Source of the DNA: a bacterium
Lineage (GTDB): Bacteria; JACRDZ01; JAQUKH01
Length of the DNA stretch: 64,000 nucleotides
Assembly: GCA_028719205.1 (NCBI GenBank)
Contig: JAQUKH010000002.1
Location: forward strand, 62,001 to 126,000
Reading direction: 5' to 3'
The position numbers were made by a program, and so were the translations under genes. The notes beneath the pieces are model-generated. The model saw nothing but the letters and a program-made list of their open reading frames with translations. It was not told the DNA's origin and did not search any database. Positions 27,183 through 37,220 of the stretch are shown here, piece by piece (the stretch's first letter is position 1; each line of letters starts with the position of its first letter).

Positions 27183-28472
27183 TCATTTGGAGATTAAAGG
27201 TATTCCGACTGTTTTCTCCAATTTTGCAATTGCTATTATATAATCGTAATCCGCCGAAATTTTGTTTGTCTTTGCCTCAAAAAGCGCGGTGTATGCCTCT
27301 AATACATCTGTATTAGACACGAGGCCTTTTTGATACCTCTTTTGATTCAGATTAAAATTTTCGGAGGCGATGTTTAAAATTTTCTTATTAACATTAACCA
27401 ACTCCTGTATTTCTTTGATCTTCATAAAAGATTTCTCAGCTTCCAGGGTGATAGATTGTTGAAGCTGCCATAACCTTTGTCTTGTCTGCTCAAGATTATA
27501 TGAAGCTTCTTTTATTTCCGCCCTGGTAAAGCCGCCGTTGAAAAGATTAATATCAAACGTTATTCCAACAGCCCAGGAGTCATTTTTTGGCATAAAAGTT
27601 GCGTCAGTCCATGAGTAATTAGCATTCGCGGAGACCTTTGGCCAGAACCCTGACCGTGCCAGTGTCACATATTCCTGCGCGATAAGAAGGTCATCTTTTA
27701 TTTTTTTTAGCGAGGGACGGCTATTCAATGTTTCTTTCTGGTAGAAATCAAGATCAGCGAGATCAAAATTAACGGATCTGGTATCTTCTTCTATTTTAAC
27801 AGGGTCATCTATGTTTAATCCAAGGGTAAGGTTAAAATTTTTCTGCGCCAGTATTTTATTTTGCCGCGCGATCAAAAGATTTTTTTCCGCTTTTACTGAT
27901 TCCATTTCTGCCTGAAGCACGTCAGTTTCTATTACCATCCCGTTTTTAAAAAGGGCCTGGGCGTTTTTAAGATGGTCCTTCATCAGTTCTAACGCGTTTT
28001 CCTGAAGTTCGACCATTTTCCCTGAACGCAGTAAATTATAAAAATCCTCCTTAACTTTTAAGGTAAGCATGTTTTTTTCTTCCGAAAGGTTATTTTCCTT
28101 TGAGTCGATATTTATTTTTGCCTGTTTCAATAAAACGAAAGTCCTGCGGTTAAAAAGAGGCTGATTGAGGCTTACCTGGTTTAAGTAATTTTCCTCCTGG
28201 CCTATTGTTACAAAAGTTCCCTGGAATTCGGTTTGAGCGAGTAAACCGTTATGGGTATAATTCGCCTTCGCGTTTATTTCTGGAAGGCAGACAGCGATAG
28301 CTTTGTCAATGTTCAAGTTGGCAAGTTCAACATCGATCTTTGCCGCTTGAAAGAGTTTGTTTTGTTTGTAGGCAATTTGTAAACATTCCTCAAGCGTTAA
28401 TTTTTTTTCTTCGGCGGATAAAATATTTGAGAAGCAGGTTAATAGAATAAAAACACATATTAATTTTTTCAT
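27183..28472 (-). CDS. TolC-family outer-membrane channel
   Basis: 429 residues from the ATG that overlaps the tetR stop (ATGA). Signal peptide LICVFILLTCFSNILSA, then two OEP repeats each starting with a LTLEECLQIAY-like helix and a conserved alanine/leucine pattern; NYSWTDATF and NANYTHNG mark the beta-barrel strands. It forms the exit duct of the tripartite pump. An in-frame ATG three codons earlier is also possible. Confidence 0.9.
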   Translation of the reverse strand: MKKLICVFILLTCFSNILSAEEKKLTLEECLQIAYKQNKLFQAAKIDVELANLNIDKAIAVCLPEINAKANYTHNGLLAQTEFQGTFVTIGQEENYLNQVSLNQPLFNRRTFVLLKQAKINIDSKENNLSEEKNMLTLKVKEDFYNLLRSGKMVELQENALELMKDHLKNAQALFKNGMVIETDVLQAEMESVKAEKNLLIARQNKILAQKNFNLTLGLNIDDPVKIEEDTRSVNFDLADLDFYQKETLNSRPSLKKIKDDLLIAQEYVTLARSGFWPKVSANANYSWTDATFMPKNDSWAVGITFDINLFNGGFTRAEIKEASYNLEQTRQRLWQLQQSITLEAEKSFMKIKEIQELVNVNKKILNIASENFNLNQKRYQKGLVSNTDVLEAYTALFEAKTNKISADYDYIIAIAKLEKTVGIPLISK

Positions 28473-29077
28473 TTTTGGCATCCTGTCAGGATAAAATTAT
28501 ATAGAAAGGAAATATCATCTTTTTTATTTCTATGGGACTTGCATATGCCTAAGACATTGGACATAAGGAGGCTATGAGTAGTTCCCATGATTGTGATAGC
28601 AGTTTTATGAGTGTCCGCTTTTTTAAGCAATCCTTTTTCTATTCCCTCCCGAATAATTTCCGCGATGATATTTGCCTGCAGCTCATGTTTTTTTAATATT
28701 TTTTCCCTGAATTTTGGCAGTATGTTTTCAATATCAGGGCCTTGGTTATTAAAAAAAAGACGGCATATGTCAGTGTGTTTTTGGTGGAAATCGACTTCGA
28801 GTTTAATGATCTCAAGTATTTTTTTAAGCGGGTCTATGGGCTGTTCTTTTATCTCAATAAGGTATTTATGAAATTCAACATAACCTTCTTCAAGAAGGGA
28901 GAAAAACAGGTCTTCTTTATTTTTAAAGTAAAGATAAATTGTTCCTTTGGCCAGTCCCGCAGTTTTAGCTATCATATCAACAGTTGTCAAAAAATATCCG
29001 TGTTTGGCAAACACTTTGCGTGCCGTTTTTATAATTACCTTTCTTCGTTTTTCTTTTTTTTCTTCTGTCTGTCTCAT
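28469..29077 (-). CDS. TetR/AcrR-family repressor of the efflux operon
   Basis: 202 residues. The N-terminal helix-turn-helix (RKVIIKTARKVFAKHGYFLTTVDMIAKTAG followed by AKGTIYLYFKNKEDL, quoted in parts) is a textbook TetR DNA-binding domain; the C-terminal ~140 residues would bind the inducing ligand. It is the first gene of the operon and overlaps tolC. The perfect palindrome at 29124-29141 at its own start site is the expected operator. Confidence 0.93.
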   Translation of the reverse strand: MRQTEEKKEKRRKVIIKTARKVFAKHGYFLTTVDMIAKTAGLAKGTIYLYFKNKEDLFFSLLEEGYVEFHKYLIEIKEQPIDPLKKILEIIKLEVDFHQKHTDICRLFFNNQGPDIENILPKFREKILKKHELQANIIAEIIREGIEKGLLKKADTHKTAITIMGTTHSLLMSNVLGICKSHRNKKDDISFLYNFILTGCQK

Positions 29078-29094
29078 TAATTTTCTCTTAAGGA

Positions 29095-29120
29095 TGGGCG
29101 CGATAAATTACGCCTCTGCA
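29095..29120. repeat. Decayed copy of the CCCCTACA repeat family
   Basis: GGGCGCGATAAATTACGCCTCTGCA keeps the GGGCG...CGCC arms and an altered tail (CTCTGCA for CCCTACA). It lies in the 5' untranslated part of the tetR transcript and could fold there. Confidence 0.5.
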
Positions 29121-29123
29121 AAT

Positions 29124-29173
29124 AATGACTGACTGGTCATTCAGGATTATAACATTACTTTTATGGCTGTCAA
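29124..29173 (-). promoter_or_regulatory. Consensus promoter and TetR-type operator of the efflux operon
   Basis: On the minus strand TTGACA (29173-29168), 16-base spacer, TATAAT (29151-29146). The palindrome AATGAC-TGACTG-GTCATT (29124-29141) begins 4 bases after the -10 and covers the expected start of transcription. Position and the adjacent tetR gene make autorepression likely. Confidence 0.8.
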
Positions 29174-29182
29174 GATATTTAT

Positions 29183-30937
29183 TTAGCCAAACACCTTAGA
29201 TAACCCCGACCACATGTAGAAGAAAATGACGCGGAGAAATTTCGGGGCGCGGACATTGAATATCATTATGGACCATTCAAGGTCTTTCATGTTGCAGGTG
29301 GTTGAGCGGCTGTATTTATCCATATGGCGTTTCATGCTTTGGAGTTTATTGTTTCTTTCCGTTTCATCTTTTATAGTCAAAACTTTGTCGATCTCTTTGG
29401 AAAACGCGTATGCCTCTAGTATTTTTTCTTCCTGTTTCTTTGCCTGTTTAGGAGTGAATAAACCATGCTTCAGTTTTATTTTATTCATTCCGAGCGCTGA
29501 TTCATATGAACTTTCAACTATACCGTCCCTTGAAAGCCATTTCGTTTCGTAATTTAATATATATTTCCAGCTCGGCTGTAAAAGTGCCTGCCTGTGTTCC
29601 TCTAATGTGCGATAAAAAAGTTTATAGCCGTGCGCCTCGGGATTTTCAAATACCTTGGAGCCGGGATCAAGGAATGGAGAAAGCGGAGATATATAAACGG
29701 AAAGTTTTTTGGATTTCGCGAATCTTCCCAGCAGATAATCACAATAATCCACGGTTCCCATGACTGATTCTTTTGTCTGTTCAGGCAGGCCTATCATGAA
29801 GAAAAGGTCGACCCTTCCGACACCTAACGCTATGGCATTCTCGATCATGTCTTCTGTTTCTTTATTTGTAAAATGACGGCCGAATAGATTTCTGACGCGT
29901 TCATCATGCGATTCGGGAGAAAGCAGTATATTAAAACGCGGGATTGCTTCGCTGATATGTATCAGTTCTTCTTTTGTCGGAGGCAGAGACACCTCAAAAA
30001 TGATCTGGTTGGAAATTTTGAGCCTTTTAAATTCTTCAAGAAGCTCAAAACTGTATTCTTTCCCGTTAAGAAACAGGTCCCCGATCAATAGCAGCGGTCC
30101 GTTGATAAAACGGGTTAAACTTTTTATCTCTTCTCCTATATTTTTTGGGGTCCGGTAAACCGCCTTTCGCCTGCCGCAATGTTCTTTGTAAAAATCATTG
30201 GAGCCGCCGCAAACATTGCAGTTATAATTGCACCCGCGGCTCAAGACAATAGCCGTGACAGGATAATCAACCCACGATGTGAACGGCAAATATCCTGACA
30301 AGTCCAGGTCTCTCAACGCGGAGAAGAAAATGTTTTTATAATCAATTTGTATGTTCTCTAATTCGTCCGGTATATAGCTGAATTTATTATAAATTATTTC
30401 TCCCTGCTCGTTTTTCCAGCAGAGATTCGGTATCTGTTCAAAATTTTTTCCATTTTTTAATGTGGTAATGAGCTGTTCCATAAGGGGTTCCGTAGAATCT
30501 CCCCGGAAACAATAATCTATAAAAGGATATGCCATTACTTCTTTATGATAATAAGTGGCTGAAATGCCTCCAAAAACTACCTTTGAATAAGGGTGTATTT
30601 TTTTTACAAGTTTTGCGACTTCAACGCTTCCATGCGCGTGGCATAACCAATGAAGATCAATGCCGAATACCCGGCTTTTAATCGAACCTAATAATTTCTC
30701 CACATCTAATTTCGGGTCAAGAAGCATCTTTACGGCAAGATTGAGTATCCGGACGCGCATACCTTTATTTTTGAGGTGTCTCGCTATTGATCCAAATCCG
30801 ATCGGATATATCTCAAATATAGAGCTTGATGGAACTACATCGCTTATGGGGCCGAACATAATAGAAGTTTTACGGAAGTCATATACTGCCGGAGCATGTA
30901 AAAGAACCAAATCGTATTTGTAATTATTAGCTGACAT
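29183..30937 (-). CDS. B12-binding radical SAM protein, Ta0216-like family
   Basis: 584 residues. The cobalamin-binding domain (about 1-165; PIGFGSIARHLKNKG, GGISATYYHKE, FRGDSTEPLM) precedes a radical SAM core with C236-x3-C240-x2-C243 (GCNYNCNVCGG) and the segments LLIGDLFLNG, LSPESHDERVR and FMIGLPEQT. It resembles the family named after archaeal Ta0216 (TIGR04190), whose function is unknown. It has its own promoter (30946-30973). Its stop is only 10 bases from the -35 of the tetR operon, so it may read through into that operon: the two radical SAM genes would then be part of the same locus. Confidence 0.85.
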   Translation of the reverse strand: MSANNYKYDLVLLHAPAVYDFRKTSIMFGPISDVVPSSSIFEIYPIGFGSIARHLKNKGMRVRILNLAVKMLLDPKLDVEKLLGSIKSRVFGIDLHWLCHAHGSVEVAKLVKKIHPYSKVVFGGISATYYHKEVMAYPFIDYCFRGDSTEPLMEQLITTLKNGKNFEQIPNLCWKNEQGEIIYNKFSYIPDELENIQIDYKNIFFSALRDLDLSGYLPFTSWVDYPVTAIVLSRGCNYNCNVCGGSNDFYKEHCGRRKAVYRTPKNIGEEIKSLTRFINGPLLLIGDLFLNGKEYSFELLEEFKRLKISNQIIFEVSLPPTKEELIHISEAIPRFNILLSPESHDERVRNLFGRHFTNKETEDMIENAIALGVGRVDLFFMIGLPEQTKESVMGTVDYCDYLLGRFAKSKKLSVYISPLSPFLDPGSKVFENPEAHGYKLFYRTLEEHRQALLQPSWKYILNYETKWLSRDGIVESSYESALGMNKIKLKHGLFTPKQAKKQEEKILEAYAFSKEIDKVLTIKDETERNNKLQSMKRHMDKYSRSTTCNMKDLEWSIMIFNVRAPKFLRVIFFYMWSGLSKVFG

Positions 30938-30945
30938 ATTTATTC

Positions 30946-30973
30946 ATTATATGAATATTTGAAACTATGTCAA
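30946..30973 (-). promoter_or_regulatory. Consensus promoter for the Ta0216-like radical SAM gene
   Basis: Minus strand TTGACA (30973-30968), 16-base spacer, perfect TATAAT (30951-30946); the ATG is at 30937, so the transcript is leaderless or nearly so. No ribosome site is seen before the ATG, consistent with that. Confidence 0.6.
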
Positions 30974-31001
30974 CAAATTTATTCAATGGTTTAGAAATCG
31001 C

Positions 31002-31030
31002 TTGCTATTAAGTGGAAAATTAGGTATATT
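31002..31030 (+). promoter_or_regulatory. Predicted sigma70-type promoter for the PorV-like gene and lepA
   Basis: TTGCTA (31002-31007), 17-base spacer, TATATT (31025-31030). It is 26 bases before the ATG of the PorV-like gene and divergent from the radical SAM promoter. Confidence 0.5.
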
Positions 31031-31055
31031 ATTAAATAATATTTTAAAGGAATAA

Positions 31056-31970
31056 ATGAAAATAAAAATATTTTTTTTAGGATTAATTGCTTTTGTATCT
31101 GCATTTTCAGGAGCAGTCCTGGCCTCTGATCCGGCGGCTAAAGCGGATCCAAATTTACCAAAAATAATAGGTTCCCGCGTTTTGGGATTAGGCGGGGCGT
31201 TTACAGCGATAGCAAATGACGCTAATGCCGTATTTATAAATCCCGCCGGAATTCTTCAGATAAAAGGCGGTTTTCTGGATATGGGTTATAATGCCGCAAG
31301 TGATAAAAATTTTTATAGCGCGCACATGGGTTTTGCAAATTCTTCGCCTGCGGAGAATGAGGCGGCGGGGCTGGGTTTTTATACCAAAGGAAATAATATC
31401 GACCAGGTGAAAGACCGCCAGCATATTATTTTAATTTCATTAGCCCAGGCATATACTAAAAATTTTTATTTTGGCGGTAACGCGAAATATATTAAAAATA
31501 CAAGTGAGAACGAGATAGATATAACCTCAACAAAAGAATCCGCTTTTAGTTTTGATATAGGCATGCTTTTCACATTGAATGAATTTGTTTCTTTAGGGGT
31601 TATGGGTTATGATCTGGGGAAACCGGATATTTCTACTAATCCCAGAAAAGTAACAGCGGGATTGGGTTTGAACTTTACACCGGTTATGAATATAGGGTTT
31701 GATGTCGATCATTTTGCGCAAAAAGGTATATCTCAGCGGGATTATCATGCCGGGATTGATTTTTTACCTCAACAGAGTATGAGCGTTCAGCTTGGATATT
31801 ATACTGACAAATTAAATAATACAGAGGCAATTACCGGCGGATTCAGGCTGCAGCTTAAGCAAAAAGACAGAAATGATTATATTGGTTATGCCTATTCTGA
31901 GGAACTGCGGGAAGGGTCAGACGGAAAAATAGAAAAACTTCATTCAGTTGCTATAGGGTTGTTCTACTAA
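31056..31970 (+). CDS. PorV/UPF0164-like outer-membrane beta-barrel protein
   Basis: 304 residues. Signal peptide ([19 protein letters not shown], cut before SDPAA). The mature start [27 protein letters not shown] (given in parts) is the FadL-like hatch motif of PorV/PorQ and UPF0164 proteins; the rest shows regular alternating strands ending in an aromatic residue (AIGLFY), as outer-membrane barrels do. Family members help type IX secretion or lipid transport, but no other such gene is in the window. It precedes lepA by 4 bases, so lepA is co-transcribed. Confidence 0.82.
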   Translation: MKIKIFFLGLIAFVSAFSGAVLASDPAAKADPNLPKIIGSRVLGLGGAFTAIANDANAVFINPAGILQIKGGFLDMGYNAASDKNFYSAHMGFANSSPAENEAAGLGFYTKGNNIDQVKDRQHIILISLAQAYTKNFYFGGNAKYIKNTSENEIDITSTKESAFSFDIGMLFTLNEFVSLGVMGYDLGKPDISTNPRKVTAGLGLNFTPVMNIGFDVDHFAQKGISQRDYHAGIDFLPQQSMSVQLGYYTDKLNNTEAITGGFRLQLKQKDRNDYIGYAYSEELREGSDGKIEKLHSVAIGLFY

Positions 31971-31974
31971 TTTT

Positions 31975-33768
31975 ATGTCAAAAAAAATTCGTAATTTTTC
32001 AATTGTAGCTCATATCGATCACGGCAAGTCTACTTTAGCTGACCGTTTGCTGGAATATACCGGAACTATTCAGAGCAGGAATATGATGGCTCAGGTTCTG
32101 GATAAAATGGATCTTGAACGGGAGCGCGGGATCACCATAAAAGCGCATACCTGCCGGCTTATGTATAAAGATAAGTCAGGAGATATTTATCGCCTGAATT
32201 TGATCGATACGCCGGGACATGTGGATTTCAGTTATGAAGTCTCCCGCAGCCTTGCTGCCTGTGAAGGTGTTGTTCTTGTGGTTGACGCGGCGCAGGGGGT
32301 TGAGGCTCAGACTATCGCAAATTATTATCTTGCCAAAGAAAATAAACTTAAAATAATCCCGATAATTAATAAGATCGATCTTCCCAGCGCGGATATTCCA
32401 AGAACAAAAAATCAGATAATCCAATTGGTGGAATGCGATGAAGAAGACATTATAGAAGTCAGCGCCAAGAAAGGTATCGGAATTGAAGAACTTGTGACAG
32501 CTATTATTAATAAAATTCCTGCTCCGAAAGGAGAAAATACTGCTCCTTTATCAGCGCTTATTTTTGATTCCTTTTTTGATACATATCGCGGTGTGGTTAT
32601 TTATGTCCGGCTTTTTCAAGGGAAGGTTCATCCCGGCATGAAAATAAAGTTCATGTCCAACAGTAAAGTTTTTGAAGTGCTGGAGGTTGGTATTTTTCAT
32701 CCCGAGATGTCAAAGGAAAAGGAATTGTCCTGCGGTGAAGTAGGATATATTGTCGCGGGGATCAAAGATGTTAAGGATGTTGCCCTCGGAGATACAGTAA
32801 CTGACGCCCATAATCCTGTTAACGTTCCGTTGCCAGGTTATAAAAAATTACAGCCTATGGTTTTTTGCGGTTTATATTCTATAGAGCCTAATGAACATAA
32901 TTTATTGCGCGAGGCGCTCGGAAAATTAAGTTTGAATGATTCTTCTTTTGTTTATGAACCGGAAGTTTCCCAGGCGCTTGGAATAGGTTTCAGGTGCGGA
33001 TTTTTAGGTATGCTTCATATGGAGATAGTCCAGGAGCGCCTGGAAAGAGAATATAATTTAAGTTTAATAATCAGCACGCCAAATGTTGTATACCAGGTTA
33101 TGAAGAGAAATTGCGAGATACAATTGATCCAAAACCCGGCGGAATTTCCGCCTCCCAGTGAAATTGAAATTGTTGAAGAGCCGTATATCAGGGCCATGAT
33201 AATGATCCCGACTGAATATACCGGGCCCGTAATGGCGCTTTGCCAGGAACGCCGCGGGAAATATCTGGAAGTCCAGTATTTGGAAAAAACTCACGCGATA
33301 CTGAGGTATGAACTGCCTCTGTCTTCAATAATTGTTGATTTTTATGATAAATTGAAATCTATGACCAGAGGTTATGGTTCCTTTGACTATGAGTTAATAG
33401 GCTATCGTCCTGACGATCTTGTTAAAGTTGACATTTTAATTAATCATGAACAGGTGGAGGCGCTTTCATTTATAGCGCACAAAGATGAGGCTTTTTACAG
33501 CGGGCGTGAACTGGCTACCAAGCTTAGAGAAATTATACCTCGCCAGCAGTTTGAAGTGGCTATTCAGGCGGCTATTGGTTCACGCGTGATCGCCAGAGAA
33601 ACTGTCAAAGCGTTTCGAAAGGATGTTACCGGATATCTTTATGGAGGAGATATAACCCGCAAGAAAAAGCTTTTGGAAAAACAGAAGAAAGGCAAAAAGC
33701 GCATGAAAATGCTTGGCCGGGTAGAAATACCGCAAGAGGCTTTTATGGCAGTATTAAAAAGGGAATGA
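31975..33768 (+). CDS. lepA: Elongation factor 4
   Basis: 597 residues, ribosome-associated GTPase that back-translocates or remodels stalled ribosomes. GTP motifs: [16 protein letters not shown] (G1), RGITIKA (G2), DTPGHVDF (G3), NKIDLP (G4) and SAKKGIG (G5). The C-terminal LepA-specific domain ([15 protein letters not shown]) is complete. ATG at 31975, 4 bases after the porV-like stop. Its stop is directly adjacent (0 bases) to the stop of the converging response regulator. Confidence 0.97.
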   Translation: MSKKIRNFSIVAHIDHGKSTLADRLLEYTGTIQSRNMMAQVLDKMDLERERGITIKAHTCRLMYKDKSGDIYRLNLIDTPGHVDFSYEVSRSLAACEGVVLVVDAAQGVEAQTIANYYLAKENKLKIIPIINKIDLPSADIPRTKNQIIQLVECDEEDIIEVSAKKGIGIEELVTAIINKIPAPKGENTAPLSALIFDSFFDTYRGVVIYVRLFQGKVHPGMKIKFMSNSKVFEVLEVGIFHPEMSKEKELSCGEVGYIVAGIKDVKDVALGDTVTDAHNPVNVPLPGYKKLQPMVFCGLYSIEPNEHNLLREALGKLSLNDSSFVYEPEVSQALGIGFRCGFLGMLHMEIVQERLEREYNLSLIISTPNVVYQVMKRNCEIQLIQNPAEFPPPSEIEIVEEPYIRAMIMIPTEYTGPVMALCQERRGKYLEVQYLEKTHAILRYELPLSSIIVDFYDKLKSMTRGYGSFDYELIGYRPDDLVKVDILINHEQVEALSFIAHKDEAFYSGRELATKLREIIPRQQFEVAIQAAIGSRVIARETVKAFRKDVTGYLYGGDITRKKKLLEKQKKGKKRMKMLGRVEIPQEAFMAVLKRE

Positions 33769-34140
33769 TCATACAGCGGTTCTGGCTAATATATTTCTAA
33801 CAAGTTCTCTAAATTGGTCATTTTTGAACGGCTTGGTAACATACGCGGCAAGATTGGCGTTTACAAGTTCATAATCATCTTTCATATATTGGAAAGCGGT
33901 GCATACAATAATGGGCATATTTTTATCGATCTTTCTTACCTGCTGAATTAATTCGATTCCATTCATCTCCGGCATTTTTATATCAGTGATTATAAGATTT
34001 ATTTTATTAGACGCCATTTTTTCCAATGCGGCAATACCATTTTTGGCCATGATAAGGCTGTAATCTTTATTTTTTCCAAAAAGTTCCTGATATACAAAAT
34101 GTAATGCGGAATCGTCATCTACAATTAAAATATTATACAT
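33769..34140 (-). CDS. Stand-alone response regulator receiver protein
   Basis: 123 residues, one receiver domain: DDD acidic triad at 8-10, phospho-acceptor D53 in ITDIKMPEMNG, and K103 in VTKPF. No output domain. The ATG shares one base with the stop of the kinase gene upstream, so it is the kinase's partner or passes phosphate onward. Its stop abuts that of lepA with no gap. Confidence 0.9.
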   Translation of the reverse strand: MYNILIVDDDSALHFVYQELFGKNKDYSLIMAKNGIAALEKMASNKINLIITDIKMPEMNGIELIQQVRKIDKNMPIIVCTAFQYMKDDYELVNANLAAYVTKPFKNDQFRELVRNILARTAV

Positions 34141-35780
34141 TAGGAAATGTCCTTTCTTGGTAAAACTATTTCAAAACAAGTTTCGCCTTTATCACAACTT
34201 GAAACTTTGATTTCACCCCCGTGTATTTCAATAATTTTTTTAGATAGGGTTAAACCAACTCCTGTTCCATCGCTTTTTGTGGTAAAAAACGGATCAAATA
34301 TCTTTTTCATGATTTCAGACGGTATTCCTTTACCGTTATCAATGAATCTTACTGAAATATGTTCTTTGTCAAAAGAGGACTGGATCTTTATTATACCTTC
34401 GTCTTCAACCGCGTCAATCGCGTTTACAAATATATTTGAAAAGACCTGCTCTATTTTGGGACCATCTGCTGTTGTCATAGGTAAATTTTCGGCTAAAGTA
34501 ACCTCTAACTTGATTTCTTTTTTCTTTACGCTATTTTTTAATGAAGAGACAGTTTTTAAAAGAAGAGTATTAATCTGCTGTTCTGATTTGAATAATACGG
34601 GAGATTTTGTAAAACTTAGTATGCTGACAATCAGATCGCTTAGTTTTTGTGCCTGCTTAATTATTACCTCAGTATATTTTTTGCACGGGGCGTTCACTTC
34701 GGTATTTTCATTAAGTATGTCTGATATGGATAAAATTACCTGAACCGGATTTTTAATCTCATGCGCTACTGTAGAGGTTATTTCACCAAGTTCCGCGAGC
34801 TGGTGAGATTGCTTAAGCTGGTGTTCCATTTCTTTTTCAAGAGTCTGATCTGTGAACACACACAGGCTGCCGATGTTCTTTCCTTCATAATCCCTGAGGA
34901 CGGAATTTTTGATCTCAAGAGGAACAGAATGCCCATTTTCTGTTTGGATAAGCATTTCTTTTTTTGATTCCTTTTCCCCCATTGTAAAAAAAATATCTTC
35001 CCCAAGCTTCTTAATAGCAGGAATGGAGAGTATGGGTTTTCCTTCAAGTTTTTGAGAGTCCAATTCCAGGATTTTTTCCGCGGTCTTATTAAATTTTGTA
35101 ATAATTCCATTATTGTCAATTACAATTAAACCATTTGTAATTGATTGAAGAATGTGGTTGTAATATTCATTTAAGTTTTTTAATTTATCATTAGTTTCAT
35201 GAAGCGCGTAAGTTGCCTTGTTAATTTCCTTTTCCAGGATTTCTTTGTCATGTTCAGATTGAACAAGCAAAACTTGTTTTTTCCTAATCTCCTGGGATTG
35301 AAAACTGCTGGAAAGCGCTATTATATAAAAAAACGGAAAACGAATGAGGAAACCCGGGTTAAGCAGGTATTGGATCGAGCCTTGGCTTTTAAATACCATC
35401 ATGCCGTAAATCGCGCATGCCACAGTGGCAACGATCAAAGTGGCATATGTGTTTTGTCCGATCGCCGCCATCAGAATTGCCAGAAAATAAATAAGGTAGA
35501 AGTCGCTATCCATTCCTCCTGTGTAATAAATAGCCAGTGAAGCAAATAATGTATCACTGATAAAGATCGAATAGACTACCCAAGGTTTTTCGAATGTCGC
35601 ATCGTCAATGAAGTTCAGCATAAAGCCGCTTAAACAATAAGCTATGCAAATTATAGCTATAAAAGGCGAATCAAAAATTAACTTCTGGTTTTGGACAAAA
35701 AGCAGGAGGACCACAAAGACTATCATCCAGCGAAGGAGAATAAATATGGTTTTCTTAGTGTAGTTTGTGCTGATCTGCAT
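34140..35780 (-). CDS. PAS sensor histidine kinase with a multi-span N-terminus
   Basis: 546 residues from the ATG at 35780 (a TTG nine bases earlier is possible). About five to six membrane helices fill residues 1-165, followed by a coiled coil, a PAS domain (NGLIVIDNNGIITKFNKTAEKIL), a HisKA box with STVAHEIKNPVQ and an HATPase domain (FIDNGKGIP, GTGVGLTLSKKII). This resembles AtoS/NtrB-like kinases but with an integral sensor. Signals are unknown. It forms a two-gene unit with the receiver protein. Confidence 0.88.
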   Translation of the reverse strand: MQISTNYTKKTIFILLRWMIVFVVLLLFVQNQKLIFDSPFIAIICIAYCLSGFMLNFIDDATFEKPWVVYSIFISDTLFASLAIYYTGGMDSDFYLIYFLAILMAAIGQNTYATLIVATVACAIYGMMVFKSQGSIQYLLNPGFLIRFPFFYIIALSSSFQSQEIRKKQVLLVQSEHDKEILEKEINKATYALHETNDKLKNLNEYYNHILQSITNGLIVIDNNGIITKFNKTAEKILELDSQKLEGKPILSIPAIKKLGEDIFFTMGEKESKKEMLIQTENGHSVPLEIKNSVLRDYEGKNIGSLCVFTDQTLEKEMEHQLKQSHQLAELGEITSTVAHEIKNPVQVILSISDILNENTEVNAPCKKYTEVIIKQAQKLSDLIVSILSFTKSPVLFKSEQQINTLLLKTVSSLKNSVKKKEIKLEVTLAENLPMTTADGPKIEQVFSNIFVNAIDAVEDEGIIKIQSSFDKEHISVRFIDNGKGIPSEIMKKIFDPFFTTKSDGTGVGLTLSKKIIEIHGGEIKVSSCDKGETCFEIVLPRKDIS

Positions 35781-35831
35781 AATTAGCAACTATATCGGCA
35801 GTTTGTCGAAAAATATATATATAAAAAACAG

Positions 35832-37220
35832 TTATAGATCAAATATTTTTCCCGGATTTAAAATATTTTCAGGGTCAAACGTTTTTTTGATGTTTTTTAA
35901 AACATCTAAGACCGGATGGCCTATGTTTAAAGGCAGATACGGTTTTTTATAAAATCCGATCCCGTGTTCACCAGATATGCTTCCTCCAAGCGATATTACA
36001 TTCGTGAATATTTCTTTCAATATTTGAGGATGGATCTCGTTCCATTTTCCGTCTTCCATATTTTTTTTCAGAATATTAAGATGGATATTCCCGTCGCCGG
36101 CATGCCCGAAACATACTATTTCTATTTTATATTTTTTTGATATTTCTTTGACTTTTCTCAACATCTTTGGTATTTCAATTCGCGGCACAACAGTATCTTC
36201 AATATCAATAACCGCGCTTTCCGCCTTAAGGCTGTCGAATAACCGCCTTCTTGCTTCCCATAAACGCTCCTGTTCGGAAGGGCTTTCAGCTACTAAAACA
36301 TCAACAGCGCCATTTTCAAGGCAAATATTCCCAAGGCTTTCGTATTGTGAGGACAGGCCTTCTTTTTTTATCCCGTCTAATTCTATAAGCAAATAAGCCT
36401 CAGCCTTTGGATAAGGAAATTTTTTCTGCAGAAACTTTTCAGAATACAGGAAACCGTCTTTTTCCACGAATTCAATGGCAGAAGGAAGGATTTTTGCCTT
36501 TATTATTTCTGAAACACACATAGTTGCCTTTTCCATGTCGTCAAAGGGAACCATTAACGCGACGCGTTCTTTCGGCAGGGAAAGAAGTTTTAAAGTGATT
36601 TTTGTAATAATTCCAAGTGTTCCCTCGGATCCGGTCAAAAGCCCGATCAAGTCGTATCCCGCGACATTTTTTATAAGTTTACCGCCGAGAGACACGATCA
36701 CGCCGCTTGGCAGTACGGCCTCAAGCCCGCATATATAGTCACGGGTAATACCGTATTTGACCGCGCGGGGGCCGCCGGCATTTTCGGCTACATTCCCGCC
36801 GATGCTGCAACTGTCAAGGCTTGCAGGGTCAACCGGGTAAAACAGATCCTCTTTTTGAACCTCTTTATGCAAATTTCCGGTTATAACTCCGGGTTCGGTT
36901 GTTACCATAAGATTACCGGAATCTATTTCAAGGATCCTGTTCATTTTTTCAAGGCTGAGGACAATTCCGCCTTGTACCGGAACCGCGCCGCCGGTTAAAC
37001 CGGTCCCCAGTCCGCGGGGCGTGACAGGGAATCTTTTCTCATTGGCTAAAATAAGTATTTTTGAAATTTCTTCCGCAGAGGAAGGCTTAACCACAGCCTC
37101 AGGAAAATATTTTTTTTCATGTATCTCGTCATGGCTGTATTTTTCCAGATCTTCTTTTCCTGATAAAATATTCGCGCTTCCACAAATCTTCTGCAAATCT
37201 GTTATTAATTTTTCATTCAT
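35832..37220 (-). CDS. FAD-binding 2-hydroxyacid oxidase (GlcD/D-lactate dehydrogenase type)
   Basis: 462 residues from the ATG at 37220. FAD_binding_4 signature: TPRGLGTGLTGGAVPVQGG and the CSIGGNVAENAGGPRAVKYG loop. C-terminal oxidase domain ends with FGHAGDGNIHLN and GGSISGEHGIGFYKKPYL, typical of glycolate oxidase GlcD or D-lactate dehydrogenase. No partner Fe-S subunit (glcF) follows; it stands between the sensor kinase and the HEAT-repeat gene. Substrate (glycolate, D-lactate or D-2-hydroxyglutarate) is open. Confidence 0.88.
   Translation of the reverse strand: MNEKLITDLQKICGSANILSGKEDLEKYSHDEIHEKKYFPEAVVKPSSAEEISKILILANEKRFPVTPRGLGTGLTGGAVPVQGGIVLSLEKMNRILEIDSGNLMVTTEPGVITGNLHKEVQKEDLFYPVDPASLDSCSIGGNVAENAGGPRAVKYGITRDYICGLEAVLPSGVIVSLGGKLIKNVAGYDLIGLLTGSEGTLGIITKITLKLLSLPKERVALMVPFDDMEKATMCVSEIIKAKILPSAIEFVEKDGFLYSEKFLQKKFPYPKAEAYLLIELDGIKKEGLSSQYESLGNICLENGAVDVLVAESPSEQERLWEARRRLFDSLKAESAVIDIEDTVVPRIEIPKMLRKVKEISKKYKIEIVCFGHAGDGNIHLNILKKNMEDGKWNEIHPQILKEIFTNVISLGGSISGEHGIGFYKKPYLPLNIGHPVLDVLKNIKKTFDPENILNPGKIFDL

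Noticed and set aside
20070-31000. Efflux genes as a prophage or integrative element
   Set aside because: No integrase, att-like direct repeats or tRNA boundary were seen; the genes look like ordinary chromosomal operons.
34147-34743. 198-codon plus-strand ORF antisense to the histidine kinase
   Set aside because: It mirrors the HATPase region of a clear kinase and has no recognisable protein features.
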